The translations under genes were made by a program, and so were the position numbers. The notes beneath the pieces were generated by a model. It was not told the origin of the DNA. It did not search any database and was given only the letters and a program-made list of their open reading frames with translations. Source: CAJOLV01 sp045631885 (lineage in GTDB: Bacteria; Bacillota_I; Bacilli_A; RFN20; CAG-826). Taken from it: a DNA stretch of 64,000 nt. Of this stretch, positions 18,089 through 28,196 are shown in pieces (position 1 is the first letter of the stretch; each line of letters starts with the position of its first letter). Location: assembly GCA_045631885.1 (NCBI GenBank), contig JAZQVN010000013.1, positions 35,781 to 99,780 of the forward strand, given 5' to 3'.

Positions 18089-21000
18089 CTATTTCACGCT
18101 TATGTGGTAAATATGCGCGTCAGCATTAATGCCCACTTCTTTTAAGGCATTAATATAGTCATTTAATTGGCTTTCGTATTCTTTTTCTAAAATAGAAACA
18201 TCATCTTCTCTATTGGTCTTATAGTCGATAATGTGATAGCCATTTTTGTCTTTATAAATTAAGTCGACGATACCGTTAATAACATTATTTCCTTTACGGT
18301 ATGAGAAAGGCATTTCACAGAACGCTTCTTCTGCATTTAGTGTGAGTTTTAAAATGTCATTATCGGCGGTTCCGTTCTTTTGGGTGTAACCACCATTAAA
18401 GATTGTTTTAGCGACTTCCATTAATAAGTTCTTATATTCATAAGAATGGTATTCTTCAATTATCTCATTAATCAAATCTTGATTTTCTAAATTTGATTTC
18501 TTACTAGAAACAACACACTCCATAAATCTATGGACAATCGTACCGATTAAAGTGGAATCGCTATTATCGATATCTTCATTAATGTCATCGTTATTATTGT
18601 CAAAAGATGTCACTTTATAATCTTTGACCATCCTTGATGGAGATAAGTAATTGATTGATTGTGTATTACACTTATCATTCGCGATAGAGTCATTTAATGG
18701 AATAGATACCGATTCGCTTCCAACTGGTTCAACTTCTGGAACAGGAATAACTTGAGAATCATCGATATTATCAGTGATATCACTCCATGGATCTTCGCAA
18801 TCAGAGTTTAACTTGGTGTTTTTCGCGACAATTAAAACTGATTCCGCGCGTGTCGCTCCAACATATTCAATTCTTTCTTTTTCCGCTTGAGAGTATTCAT
18901 TCCATAAATTGATTTCGTTTTCATCAATATCATGTCGACTAGTTAAAACATTATTAAATCCTTCTCCTTCTAAAGAAGAGAACATCACACATGGTGTTTC
19001 TTTTTGATAATAAACATTTCTTGTTTCTTCTCTCTTTTTCTTATTTGGGCCTACAAGCAAAACAATCGGAGCTTGTAAACCTTTTACTTTATGTAAATTA
19101 GCGAGAATCACTCGGTCTAAATCTTTTCTAAATCTTAATGTTCTATTATCATCTGTGTCCGCGTTTAAGAACGAATCGACATATTCTTTAAATTGAGATA
19201 GCCCAGCGATTAAACCGCTTTCTTCTCTTTCTTTAATCTTCTCTAATAAGAAGAATGTGTATTCGAGATATGTTGAATCAATCTTGCTATATAAATCTAA
19301 CTTCTTGTTATTTAAAACATATAACATTGTGGAGGAGTAAGACATATTTAAAGTTTCTAAATATAAATCATGTAAATCATTTATGATTTGCCCCACTTTT
19401 TCATCGGCGAAATTTACTAATTCACCTTTCTTGTTATTTAAATTTGAAATATCTAAAGAGAAGCCGTTTTTCTTCATTTGGATGATATCAAAATCATCTA
19501 ATTTATATAAATCGCTATATAAAACATTCAACAAATTAGAAATGTTTGATGGGTCTTTTAATAGATAGACAATATCTCTTAAAGCAATGATAGTTTGTGA
19601 TTGATTAAACGGGATATCCGCTTCGATGACCATTGGGATATTGTATTTAGTAAATGCAGCGATGTAATCAGAGACATCAGCTTTACGAGGAACCACTCTG
19701 ATATCGCCATAACTAATCATATCTTTAATGGTTTTGCCTGTCTTTTTATCCTTTTTAAGGATAATCTTATTTGGATTATTCACCATTTCAGTGATGAATT
19801 TCGCTACCGCTTCTGGGTCATCTTTGTTTTCGATGTAATATTTATAAACACCTTGATATAAGGTGACTTTTTCTCCGTTATATAAGAACGGTTCTGCTTC
19901 TTTGGCTTTCACTTCTTCATTAATTGGAATATCTGGATGAGAAATCGCCTCGACGCCATGATCGAGGATATTGTTCATCGATTCATTTAACCATTCTTTA
20001 ATGATTTCTCTACTTCTAAAGTTTTTGGTTAAGATTAAAACTCTATCTTTCTCCGCGAATATCGCTTTAGTTTTATTAAACGCGGATACATCTGCATTTC
20101 TAAATCTATAAATAGATTGTTTTGGATCACCAACGATAAATAATGAGCCCTCTCTTGGTTCCATCTTTGTCCAATCACTATCTTTCACCGTTCCAGTGAG
20201 ATAGAAGAACATCTCTGTTTGTAATGGGTCGGTATCTTGGCTTTCATCAAGTAAGAAATGAGAATGTCTTTCTAAGATATGGTCCACTAAAATGCGATCA
20301 GTTAAGGCGCTTTCTTTAAATGCTTTGGTCAAATAATATAAGAAGTCAAAGAAGCCCATCTTTCCTTGTTCTTTTAATTCATCAAATAGGTCTTTTAAAA
20401 TTGAAGAAGCAAAGTCAAATAAGACAGAGAACATGTAGTTATCAATCTTGTTTTTAATGTTATTAAAACATTCTTTCGCTTCACTAGAGAATTCGAGACT
20501 TCTCTTTCTACTTCCTTCAGGAAGAGGTTCCACTAAATGGTATTTAAAATCAACATCTGTATCCAAGACATTTTTTGATATCTTCCCATCGATATCTTTG
20601 ATTTGTCTTAAGATGAAATTGATTAAGTTAATGTCTCTATTTGTCCAATGATCTTTATTGATGTGCCAGTAATTATTTATAATCGCTGAAGTCTTTTTAT
20701 AAAGGTCAGACCTTCCACCATTTTGTTTTGGATTAAAAGCCATATCTTTAGAGCATAAACCTTTAACATAAGTTAAGAATTCATCTTTTTCTTTTTTGGA
20801 GAAATAGATATCTAAATCAACATTAGCCAAATCTTTATCAAAGATAATCTCTAAATGTCTTAAGTTAGACAAAGAATCCATTACCTTAACATAAGCGTCT
20901 CTTGGTTTATAAAATAACTCATTAACCGCGAGCGCTTTTAAGTGATATGGGTGAGTTCTATCTTTTAAGATTTCTTCGTATTTTTCTTTGATTAGCTTCT

Positions 21001-21445
21001 TTTGTTCGTCTTTACTAATGACTTCCGCGTCACTCGGTAAATCTAATTGATTTGGTAATTCATGAGCGATCATGTTACCAAAAGAGTCAATCGTTCCTAA
21101 AAAGCATAAATCAATGTTTTCTAAAGCAACACGACATCTATTCATCGTCTCTTCATTCTTTGCTTTAAAGAATTTATCGATATTATGAGAAGCGTTAACA
21201 CTTCTAATAGATAACATATTTTGGAATCTAGAGAAGAATTCATTCGCCGCGGCTTTAGTGAATGTAATCGTACAAATCTTATTAACAGGGATACCGCTTT
21301 CAATCATCGCGACCATTCTTAAAACGAGGGAGAAGGTTTTACCACTTCCCGCGGAGGCCTCTACAAAATAGTTCTTGTCGATATTTTCGACGATGTATTT
21401 TCTCGAGGTTTCATCATCAATGATTAATTTTTTCTCATTCATCAT
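18089..21445 (-). CDS. addA: AddA, helicase-nuclease subunit A
   Basis: Double-strand-break processing enzyme of the AddAB (RecBCD-equivalent) complex; about 1118 aa. Start taken at ATG 21445, which overlaps the TGA of addB, with AGAGGAAG upstream. UvrD/SF1 helicase motifs: Walker A ASAGSGKTFS near residue 30, TITFTKAAANEF, LLDESQDTDPLQ (motif II), GDPKQSIYRFRNAD, and VGATRAE (motif VI). The C-terminal RecB-like nuclease is intact with GIVDLIYKDKNGYHIIDYKTN. It is translationally coupled to addB, as in most Bacillota. Confidence 0.93.
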   Translation of the reverse strand: MMNEKKLIIDDETSRKYIVENIDKNYFVEASAGSGKTFSLVLRMVAMIESGIPVNKICTITFTKAAANEFFSRFQNMLSIRSVNASHNIDKFFKAKNEETMNRCRVALENIDLCFLGTIDSFGNMIAHELPNQLDLPSDAEVISKDEQKKLIKEKYEEILKDRTHPYHLKALAVNELFYKPRDAYVKVMDSLSNLRHLEIIFDKDLANVDLDIYFSKKEKDEFLTYVKGLCSKDMAFNPKQNGGRSDLYKKTSAIINNYWHINKDHWTNRDINLINFILRQIKDIDGKISKNVLDTDVDFKYHLVEPLPEGSRKRSLEFSSEAKECFNNIKNKIDNYMFSVLFDFASSILKDLFDELKEQGKMGFFDFLYYLTKAFKESALTDRILVDHILERHSHFLLDESQDTDPLQTEMFFYLTGTVKDSDWTKMEPREGSLFIVGDPKQSIYRFRNADVSAFNKTKAIFAEKDRVLILTKNFRSREIIKEWLNESMNNILDHGVEAISHPDIPINEEVKAKEAEPFLYNGEKVTLYQGVYKYYIENKDDPEAVAKFITEMVNNPNKIILKKDKKTGKTIKDMISYGDIRVVPRKADVSDYIAAFTKYNIPMVIEADIPFNQSQTIIALRDIVYLLKDPSNISNLLNVLYSDLYKLDDFDIIQMKKNGFSLDISNLNNKKGELVNFADEKVGQIINDLHDLYLETLNMSYSSTMLYVLNNKKLDLYSKIDSTYLEYTFFLLEKIKEREESGLIAGLSQFKEYVDSFLNADTDDNRTLRFRKDLDRVILANLHKVKGLQAPIVLLVGPNKKKREETRNVYYQKETPCVMFSSLEGEGFNNVLTSRHDIDENEINLWNEYSQAEKERIEYVGATRAESVLIVAKNTKLNSDCEDPWSDITDNIDDSQVIPVPEVEPVGSESVSIPLNDSIANDKCNTQSINYLSPSRMVKDYKVTSFDNNNDDINEDIDNSDSTLIGTIVHRFMECVVSSKKSNLENQDLINEIIEEYHSYEYKNLLMEVAKTIFNGGYTQKNGTADNDILKLTLNAEEAFCEMPFSYRKGNNVINGIVDLIYKDKNGYHIIDYKTNREDDVSILEKEYESQLNDYINALKEVGINADAHIYHISVK

Positions 21446-24042
21446 TTCTTCCTCTTCATACATACATCTTTAAAATAACAATCTTCGCAGTGCTTATGGT
21501 TAGGGGTGAACACACCCGTCTTTAACGATTGATATAACTTCTTTAAGGTCTCATTTAAATTTTGATAATGTTCAGTCATCGTTTTGTCATTATCGCTACT
21601 AAAAACAGAACGACCATGTCTAATATAACGATATTCAAAAGAACTGACACGCATGTCTTTGACATGTTCAATAATATAAGAATATAAAGTGCATTGAATC
21701 ATCGAAGGGATATCTTCGCTATCGTGAGAGATGCTTCTTCCTGTTTTATAATCGATAACTCTCACCGTATCATCCGCTTCTCTAATCACTTTATCAGGGA
21801 AGCCGTGTATTTTAATTCCGGAAGGGTGTTCATAAACGACATCTTCTTCTTTGAAGATGGTCTTTTCATTTCCTTCCATTTCATAAGCTATCTTCATCAT
21901 ATTGATGAATTCTTCTTTTTCTTTCTCCGCGGCGACCATATTATATGGTTTATGCATTAATAAATATTCATCAAATCTCTGGCCAGCGATTAAAGCAAAT
22001 TCTTCTTTATTCTTCACCACTTCTTTATCTAATGTTTCAAGTAGATAATGGGCCATTGTCCCATATTCATTCGCAGGTATTATTTCATAAATATCAGTTT
22101 CTTCGCTTTGTTTGATGTTTAAAACTTGAGTTAAATAGAATAGATATTCGCATTTCGCGTAGTTAGTAATCGTTGACGCAGAAAAGCCTCTTTTCTTATT
22201 TAATAACCAGTTAAGTTTAATTGTTCTTTCTTCTGAGCTAGGTTCAACTTCAGTAAATGAGATTTTCTGGTTATCGCTGATGGCTCTACCGATTGACGAA
22301 ATTGGTAAGATATCTTTATCAAAGAATTCGATTTCTTGATACTTATCTTTATTGTCAATAAAGGCTTTTTCAAAATCTTCGATAGTTTTATCGTTTCCGT
22401 TTTCTAATTTAAAAGCTTCAAAGACTACGGATGAGGCGTTTTGATCTTTTAAAGATTCAGAGTTGTAATATGAATAAGATAGATGAATTTCGACATTATA
22501 TTTATTCGCTTCATTTAATAAAATATTAAATATCTTCTTGTTATTGTCGATTGTTCTATTTGAAGCGTTATTAGCTCCAAAAGGTAAATAATCTCTATCT
22601 AATAAATTAGAGTCTTCTTTACTTCCGCCTGGGAAGTTATTTGAACTTAAACCAGTGATAAATAAATAAGGTCTAATGACTGATAAAGCGTTATTAATTG
22701 AGGTGAAATATAAATTACCTTCTTTAACGCTTTCTCTTCCCACACGAGAGGCGAATATCATTTTCTTGATATCCACATAACTAACATTATGTTCAAAATG
22801 ATAATTTAAATACTTATTTATCTTTGATAAAGCGTTTTCATCTTTGATGTCTCTAATTAAAGAATAGGTAGAAATGAAATAGATAATTCCCTCACTCAAT
22901 TCATTAACCAAAGCTTTCACAAATGGTAATTCTTTAATTCTTCTTAAAGTGTTCTCTTTATCATATCCCTCAAGAGTGTGTTTATTTAATAAAGCGATAT
23001 ATTCCTCAAGTGTTTTCTCATTATATTCTTTTTCAAAAGAGATTCTTAAATCCCCCACTGTGGTGATAATTGAATCTAAAGAGATTGTTTCTGGGAATTC
23101 TAAATCATCATTTAAAGCTTTAAAGTCATCTTCTGGAATCTCCATTTTTAAAGATAATTTAGCTAAATCAAAACATTCATCTTTGATGATTCTAAGTAAA
23201 TAATCGACATAATAATGGCTATCAATCCAATCATTGATAATCGAGAATAACTTACCAGGATTAGTTTCAATGATGATTAAACCAGTTCCAATCGTTAACG
23301 GGAATTTTAATAAATCTTTGTAGTTATTTAATAAATTTGGATAATCAGTTGTTTCCGCAGAAGCGATTAAGCATTGATCAAAAGGAATATTGTTTTGATA
23401 GATATAGGCTAAGATATTTTCAATTTCATTAGTCTGACCAAATGCTTTTGTGTAAGATTTAATTTTCAATTTCTTATCACTAGATAAATCTACTCTATTA
23501 ACTTCTTTACCCGCGGCTTTAGTGATTAACGCTAAATCTAAAGGTAGTTGTTCTTCATATATTTCAAAAACAATGTTGTTAAATGATTTTGTGTTTTCTA
23601 AAGCAAATCTAATGATTCCAATTTCATCGATATAGTCATTCTTATTTAAGAAATCCATCATTAAATCATAGACTTCGATAATTGCTTCATTCTTGTCTAC
23701 GAAGATATCTTTCGGTAATAAATTATGGATATTTTCATTTTCATCTTTAACGATGTAATGTCTTAAATCATTAATACTTCTCACTAAGTGAGAGATATCG
23801 TTAAATGATGACTTTTTAAAATAATCAATCGCTTTGATATCTTCATATAAATAAGCACACAAATCATCTGTGGAAATGAACTTCTTATCTAGAGATAAAC
23901 CTGATAATTGTAATAGATATCTCGCTAAATCGAGTGAACGAAAATAATGAGTGTTAAAAGTCTTTTCGCCTAATAAAGCAAGTGACTTTAATTTCTCATT
24001 TTCATTAATCAAATTAGAGAGAATTATCTTTTGCTGCAACAT
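21442..24042 (-). CDS. addB: AddB-like helicase/nuclease subunit, shortened and without a visible Walker A
   Basis: 866 aa, compared with about 1150 for B. subtilis AddB. The C-terminal PD-(D/E)XK nuclease is intact (IHGFPDKVIREADDTVRVIDYKTGRS). An Fe-S staple is likely: one Cys in NYAKCEYLFYL and C-x2-C-x5-C at the very end (CEDCYFKDVC). The N-terminus (LALLGEKTFNTHYFRSLDLA) shows no GxGxGKT P-loop, so ATP binding by this subunit is doubtful. The ATG lies only 6 bases after a TATAAT box and lacks an SD, suggesting a leaderless mRNA. Neighbour addA supports the assignment. Confidence 0.85.
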   Translation of the reverse strand: MLQQKIILSNLINENEKLKSLALLGEKTFNTHYFRSLDLARYLLQLSGLSLDKKFISTDDLCAYLYEDIKAIDYFKKSSFNDISHLVRSINDLRHYIVKDENENIHNLLPKDIFVDKNEAIIEVYDLMMDFLNKNDYIDEIGIIRFALENTKSFNNIVFEIYEEQLPLDLALITKAAGKEVNRVDLSSDKKLKIKSYTKAFGQTNEIENILAYIYQNNIPFDQCLIASAETTDYPNLLNNYKDLLKFPLTIGTGLIIIETNPGKLFSIINDWIDSHYYVDYLLRIIKDECFDLAKLSLKMEIPEDDFKALNDDLEFPETISLDSIITTVGDLRISFEKEYNEKTLEEYIALLNKHTLEGYDKENTLRRIKELPFVKALVNELSEGIIYFISTYSLIRDIKDENALSKINKYLNYHFEHNVSYVDIKKMIFASRVGRESVKEGNLYFTSINNALSVIRPYLFITGLSSNNFPGGSKEDSNLLDRDYLPFGANNASNRTIDNNKKIFNILLNEANKYNVEIHLSYSYYNSESLKDQNASSVVFEAFKLENGNDKTIEDFEKAFIDNKDKYQEIEFFDKDILPISSIGRAISDNQKISFTEVEPSSEERTIKLNWLLNKKRGFSASTITNYAKCEYLFYLTQVLNIKQSEETDIYEIIPANEYGTMAHYLLETLDKEVVKNKEEFALIAGQRFDEYLLMHKPYNMVAAEKEKEEFINMMKIAYEMEGNEKTIFKEEDVVYEHPSGIKIHGFPDKVIREADDTVRVIDYKTGRSISHDSEDIPSMIQCTLYSYIIEHVKDMRVSSFEYRYIRHGRSVFSSDNDKTMTEHYQNLNETLKKLYQSLKTGVFTPNHKHCEDCYFKDVCMKRKK

Positions 24043-24048
24043 ACAACA

Positions 24049-24054
24049 ATTATA
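24049..24054 (-). promoter_or_regulatory. -10 box of the addBA transcript, immediately upstream of the start codon
   Basis: TATAAT on the minus strand with only six bases between it and the addB ATG. Transcription would begin at or next to the A of ATG. No good -35 hexamer is seen, because the upstream sequence is the terminator of the previous operon. Confidence 0.45.
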
Positions 24055-24060
24055 TATAAA

Positions 24061-24085
24061 AACCCAACTTTAATCTAGTTGGGTT
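24061..24085 (-). terminator. Intrinsic terminator of the thyA-folA operon
   Basis: AACCCAACT/AGTTGGGTT, 9 bp with a 7-base loop, followed on the minus strand by TTTATATATA. It lies 13 bases past the stop of the glycosylase gene. Confidence 0.85.
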
Positions 24086-24097
24086 AACATATTATTT

Positions 24098-24604
24098 TTA
24101 AATGAATAGTTCTTTATATTTGTTGTTTAATTCATCTTGAGATATTCTCGCGTTAGCTGGAGATGTAGAAGGGAGATAAATCACTTTCACATTACCGATT
24201 TTATCTAATAGATACTTATCAAATACTTGTTTAGCTTTGCCCCCATTAACTCCAATAACTTTGATGTTTGGATATTGCTTTACGATACTCTCAATATCAA
24301 TTGGTTTGATGTTAATAATTGAGGCATCGCTACTCGCGTGGATATCACATTCATAAATGACATCGTATAAAGCGATATTGTGTCTATTTAAGAATTCTTT
24401 TCTATCTTTGATAGAAGTTGGCTCTTTCTCATTAAAGATACTAGCTAAAGTGAGAAAGAATCTATTCCTTTTATGCGCATAATAAAACTCTTCTTCTCGA
24501 GATTTAACACTTGGCAGAGATCCAAGAATCATACAATGGGAATTTTCATTTATGAAAATAGGAATGCAGTCATGAGAGACATGATTATAACTTGTAGCTT
24601 TCAT
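24098..24604 (-). CDS. DNA-deoxyinosine glycosylase (uracil-DNA glycosylase superfamily)
   Basis: 168 aa. Motif 1 ILGSLPSVKSRE, then FYYAHKRNRFF, and motif 2 region YLPSTSPANA match the hypoxanthine/deoxyinosine glycosylase branch of the UDG superfamily. It would remove deaminated bases from DNA. It overlaps the end of the upstream hydrolase gene by 20 bases and is the last gene of the thyA operon, fitting a nucleotide and DNA-quality theme. Confidence 0.8.
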   Translation of the reverse strand: MKATSYNHVSHDCIPIFINENSHCMILGSLPSVKSREEEFYYAHKRNRFFLTLASIFNEKEPTSIKDRKEFLNRHNIALYDVIYECDIHASSDASIINIKPIDIESIVKQYPNIKVIGVNGGKAKQVFDKYLLDKIGNVKVIYLPSTSPANARISQDELNNKYKELFI

Positions 24605-25553
24605 CTATCTTCACTTCTTTTTCTTCCAAACATTTATCAAAAAATGCGAGAGCAATTTTGATATATCTATCTTCATCTAAGATGTAACTCATCCCATGTG
24701 ATGCATTATCGAATTCAAATAGTTCAATACTAGGATTAGCTTCTTTTAATTGATGGCTCATTTCTAACGGAACAAACTTATCTTCTTTGCCATGGATGAT
24801 TAAGATTGGACATTTCGCGTTTTTCACACTTTGAAGCGCGCTATATTTGGCTAAATTGAAATGACCGTAGAGGAAAGCTGCGCTCCATAAAACTGGTTTA
24901 CAAAGGAACTTTGGAAGTCCTAATTCATGAGCAACTTTTGCGTTTATCTCCAAAGGAGATGAATAAGGACAATCTGCAAGTATACCCATTAAATTTGGGA
25001 TACCAACATCCGCGGACATAAGTACTGTCGCTCCACCCATTGATATACCTTCAAGGAATATCTTTTTATCTTTACCAAATCTATTGATGACATAGTTAGC
25101 CCAGCAAAGAACGTCTTCTCTTTCTTTGATACCAAAAGTAATTGTTCTTCCTTCGGATTTGCCATGCGCTCGATGATCCACGAGTAAAACATTTTGATTG
25201 CACATCAAAGCGATTTGTAATCCACCAGAGAAATCTCTTAATGCATGTCCATAATAACCGTGACATTGGATATGGACAGGTTGACTTTCATCTTTGATGT
25301 AAAGTCTTCCATATAATGTTAATCCATCTTTTGATTTAATTCTTACTTCTTCGAAAGGGATATCGACCGCTCTTTTAATGAGATTAATCATCTGTTCATT
25401 ATATGGGTCATATCCTGGTCCAGTTAATACTTCATAAGTCATATCTTTTTTATCTTTATGATAAAAAGCAATGCGATACGCGACAAAAAGAGTGACTAAC
25501 CAAGCCAGTAAGAGAAAACCAAATATTGATAATGTAAGAATTAATGGGAACAT
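24585..25553 (-). CDS. Alpha/beta hydrolase with N-terminal membrane anchor
   Basis: 322 aa. One N-terminal transmembrane helix (about residues 3-28), then a serine hydrolase domain. The nucleophile elbow is GISMG, the acid is in HGKEDKFVP and the catalytic His is in NASHGMSY, in standard order. The domain resembles S33-like/BAAT hydrolases used on membrane or peptide substrates. No SD is evident; the ATG follows an AT-rich TATAAAGTATTAAT stretch. The substrate cannot be deduced. Confidence 0.8.
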   Translation of the reverse strand: MFPLILTLSIFGFLLLAWLVTLFVAYRIAFYHKDKKDMTYEVLTGPGYDPYNEQMINLIKRAVDIPFEEVRIKSKDGLTLYGRLYIKDESQPVHIQCHGYYGHALRDFSGGLQIALMCNQNVLLVDHRAHGKSEGRTITFGIKEREDVLCWANYVINRFGKDKKIFLEGISMGGATVLMSADVGIPNLMGILADCPYSSPLEINAKVAHELGLPKFLCKPVLWSAAFLYGHFNLAKYSALQSVKNAKCPILIIHGKEDKFVPLEMSHQLKEANPSIELFEFDNASHGMSYILDEDRYIKIALAFFDKCLEEKEVKIDESYKL

Positions 25554-25583
25554 ATTAATACTTTATATGAAAAAGATGAGGAT

Positions 25584-26093
25584 TTATATCTTCATCTTGT
25601 TTTTATTGATATATGTGGTGAATCTGATATCGATATCGCCGTCTTTAATTATTGGCCCTTCTTCCACCATTTCAAAGTCATCATTTTCATCTAAGTTAGG
25701 GAAGAAGACTTCCGCTCCACCATCTTTTAAGACTTTTGTTAATAAGACTTTATCAACATATGGGAGAGTTTGACGATAAATAGAAGCGCCACCGATGATG
25801 TAAACATCATCATTTTGAGAATGTTCTTTAATCACCTTTAAGAAATCATCAAATGTATGAACATTGATCACTCCTTCATAATTATGAGTAACATCCTGGC
25901 TTAAAACGATATTAGTTCTATTCTTTAAAGGTTGACTGCCTGGGAAAGATAACAAAGTATTTTCACCCATACAAACTGCATGACCTTTGGTCGTTTCTCT
26001 AAAGAATTTCATATCTAAAGGTAAATGGAAAAGTAAACCGTTTCTTTTTCCAATACCCCATTTTTCATCACAGTTTAAAATTGAAATAATCAT
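25584..26093 (-). CDS. folA: Dihydrofolate reductase
   Basis: Reduces dihydrofolate to tetrahydrofolate with NADPH and regenerates the cofactor consumed by ThyA, encoded just upstream. ATG 26093 (MIISILNCDEKWGIGK, 169 aa) is preferred: it lies one base after the thyA stop, and family proteins begin here. The longer TTG frame would overlap thyA. The substrate-binding acidic residue sits in FHLPLDMKFFRETT, the cofactor loop in VCMGENTLLSFP, and DVYIIGGASIYRQTLPYVDKV is typical. The usual Trp before HLP is Phe. Confidence 0.93.
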   Translation of the reverse strand: MIISILNCDEKWGIGKRNGLLFHLPLDMKFFRETTKGHAVCMGENTLLSFPGSQPLKNRTNIVLSQDVTHNYEGVINVHTFDDFLKVIKEHSQNDDVYIIGGASIYRQTLPYVDKVLLTKVLKDGGAEVFFPNLDENDDFEMVEEGPIIKDGDIDIRFTTYINKNKMKI

Positions 26094-26094
26094 A

Positions 26095-26925
26095 TTAGAT
26101 AGCAACAGGAATCTTTTCTTCTAACTTTTCGTATTCATAGTCCACTAGTTTGAAAGAATCAACAGTGAAATCATAGAAGTTAGTAATGGATTTATCCATT
26201 ATTAATTTTGGAGCTTTGTGTTGAGGTTTAGCGATGACTTTTTTCACCAAATCAACATGTCTATCATAGATATGCGCATCAGCGATAACATGGACTAATT
26301 CACCCGCTTTTAAGCCGGAGACTTGAGCGAACATCATTAACAATAATGAGTATTGTAAGACGTTCCAGTTATTCGCGGTTAACATATCGTTACTTCTTTG
26401 ATTTAAGATGCCGTTAAGTGTGTCACCAGTGACATTAAATGTCATGGAGTAAGCGCATGGATATAAATTCATCTCGTGTAAATCTTGGAAGTTATAAATA
26501 TTAGTCATAATTCTTCTAGATTGAGGATTATGTTTTAAATCATAAAGAACTCTATCGACTTGATCGAATTCGCCTTCTGGGTATTGGTGTTTGACACCAA
26601 GTTGGTAACCATAAGCTTTACCAATCGAGCCATTTTCATCCGCCCAAGAATCCCAAATATGCGAATTTAGATCATGGATGTTGTTGGACTTCTTTTGCCA
26701 AATCCAAAGTAATTCATCTAAGCATGATTTAAACGCGGTTCTTCTAATGGTAAGAATTGGTAATTCTTCTTGTAAATTATATCTATTAACAATGCAGAAC
26801 TTTTTTACTGTATGGGCAGGAGTGCCGTCTTCCCAATGTGGTCTCACTGGTAAATCAGTATCCCAAAATCCATTTTCTAAAATATCTTTCATATTCTGCA
26901 CAAAAATTTCATCAGCTTTTGACAT
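26095..26925 (-). CDS. thyA: Thymidylate synthase
   Basis: Makes dTMP from dUMP using methylene-tetrahydrofolate. Start ATG 26925 (MSKADEIF, 276 aa), with GGAGG 8 bases upstream. The catalytic Cys lies in LYPCAYSM; the residue after Cys is Ala rather than the more common His. Other family blocks are intact: SCLDELLWIW, RRIMTNIYNFQDL, NQRSNDMLTANNWNVLQYSLL and HIYDRHVDLV. It is the first gene of a thyA-folA-hydrolase-glycosylase operon that ends at the terminator at 24061. Confidence 0.95.
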   Translation of the reverse strand: MSKADEIFVQNMKDILENGFWDTDLPVRPHWEDGTPAHTVKKFCIVNRYNLQEELPILTIRRTAFKSCLDELLWIWQKKSNNIHDLNSHIWDSWADENGSIGKAYGYQLGVKHQYPEGEFDQVDRVLYDLKHNPQSRRIMTNIYNFQDLHEMNLYPCAYSMTFNVTGDTLNGILNQRSNDMLTANNWNVLQYSLLLMMFAQVSGLKAGELVHVIADAHIYDRHVDLVKKVIAKPQHKAPKLIMDKSITNFYDFTVDSFKLVDYEYEKLEEKIPVAI

Positions 26926-26973
26926 ATTTATTTCCTCCGACTTCAATATATATTACATATATTTATGACTAAT

Positions 26974-28095
26974 TTAAATAGAAGATAATAATTTTTCTAT
27001 TTGAGCGAGATAATCTTTTCTCGCATTGTCTTTCACTTCCTCAAATGGAAGGTGATTTTCATTAGTTTCTAATAACATCTCAACACACGGATATTTCTTT
27101 TGAATATCCTTTAAAGATAGCTCAGAATTACCGACGATTAACGCTAATGGTTTGCCTAGTGCTTGGCACCTTTTCGCGATGCCATCAATGACCTTTCCAT
27201 CTAGTGTTTGTTTATCAAGTTTTCCTTCTCCAGATATAATTATATCTGCATTTTCAACTTGATTTTCAAACTTGATTAAATCTAAGATCGTATTTATACC
27301 TGATTTTATCTCCGCATTACAGAAGGCGAGTAAGCCTCCACCAAGGCCTCCAGCAGCGCCCGCGCCTGGAACTTTAGCGACATCGATATCTAAATCTTTT
27401 TTAATGATTTTTGCTAAATGTTTTAAGCCATCATCTAACTCTTTAATCTCATCTTCATCCGCGCCTTTTTGTCTAGCGAATTTATAAGCCGCTCCTTCTT
27501 TACCATAAAAAGGAGATTGAACATCACATAAAGCAGTTATTTTGACACCCTTTAATATTTGTTTAGGTTTAGAAAGATCAATACGGGCAATATCTTTTAA
27601 TGTTAATCCAACAGGGATGAATTGTTCTCTACTTCTATTTAAGAATTTAGCACCCATTCCAAAGGCTAATCCAACACCCCCATCATTAGAGGCGCTACCA
27701 CCGAGGAAAACATAAATGTTTTTGCATCCTAAAGATATCGCTTTAACGATTTGTTCTCCTAAGCCGAATGTTGTAACAATACCTGGATCACTTTCTTCTT
27801 TCGCTAAAGCTAGTCCAGCGCATGACGCTGTTTCGATATAAGCATTGTTATTTTTATCGATGAAAAAACGAGTCTTAACTTTGTTAAGGTATAAGCCATA
27901 TACCTCAATATTTACGAATCTGCCTTCTAATATCTTTGAGATGGCTTCTAAAGAGCCTTCTCCCCCATCAGCGATTGGTAAATAAGTCGCTGAAATATCT
28001 TCTCTATTCTCTAATTCTTTTTTAAATAAACGGCAGATATCTAAAGAGGAAAGAGTGCCTTTAAATGAATCACTAGCAATAACGATGTTTTTCAT
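26974..28095 (-). CDS. Glycerate kinase (GK type I family)
   Basis: 373 aa. N-terminus IVIASDSFKGTLSSLDI and the phrases PIADGGEGSLEA, VFLGGSASNDGGVGLAFGMGA, PGAGAAGGLGGG and ISGEGKLDKQTLDGKV are hallmarks of GarK/GlxK-type glycerate kinases. It phosphorylates glycerate and feeds lower glycolysis. It faces the divergent hydrolase gene at 28197. No SD is clear upstream. Confidence 0.92.
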   Translation of the reverse strand: MKNIVIASDSFKGTLSSLDICRLFKKELENREDISATYLPIADGGEGSLEAISKILEGRFVNIEVYGLYLNKVKTRFFIDKNNNAYIETASCAGLALAKEESDPGIVTTFGLGEQIVKAISLGCKNIYVFLGGSASNDGGVGLAFGMGAKFLNRSREQFIPVGLTLKDIARIDLSKPKQILKGVKITALCDVQSPFYGKEGAAYKFARQKGADEDEIKELDDGLKHLAKIIKKDLDIDVAKVPGAGAAGGLGGGLLAFCNAEIKSGINTILDLIKFENQVENADIIISGEGKLDKQTLDGKVIDGIAKRCQALGKPLALIVGNSELSLKDIQKKYPCVEMLLETNENHLPFEEVKDNARKDYLAQIEKLLSSI

Positions 28096-28136
28096 AATTA
28101 TCTATTAAACAATTTTATCACAATTAATTCCTTAAA

Positions 28137-28165
28137 TTGTCGTAAACCGTAAATAAATATAAAAT
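28137..28165 (+). promoter_or_regulatory. Candidate promoter of the membrane hydrolase gene
   Basis: TTGTCG (28137-28142) and TAAAAT (28160-28165) with a 17-base spacer, within the 101-bp divergent intergenic region. Confidence 0.4.
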
Positions 28166-28196
28166 AAAAATATAAAGATTGATAGGAGATAATTTT

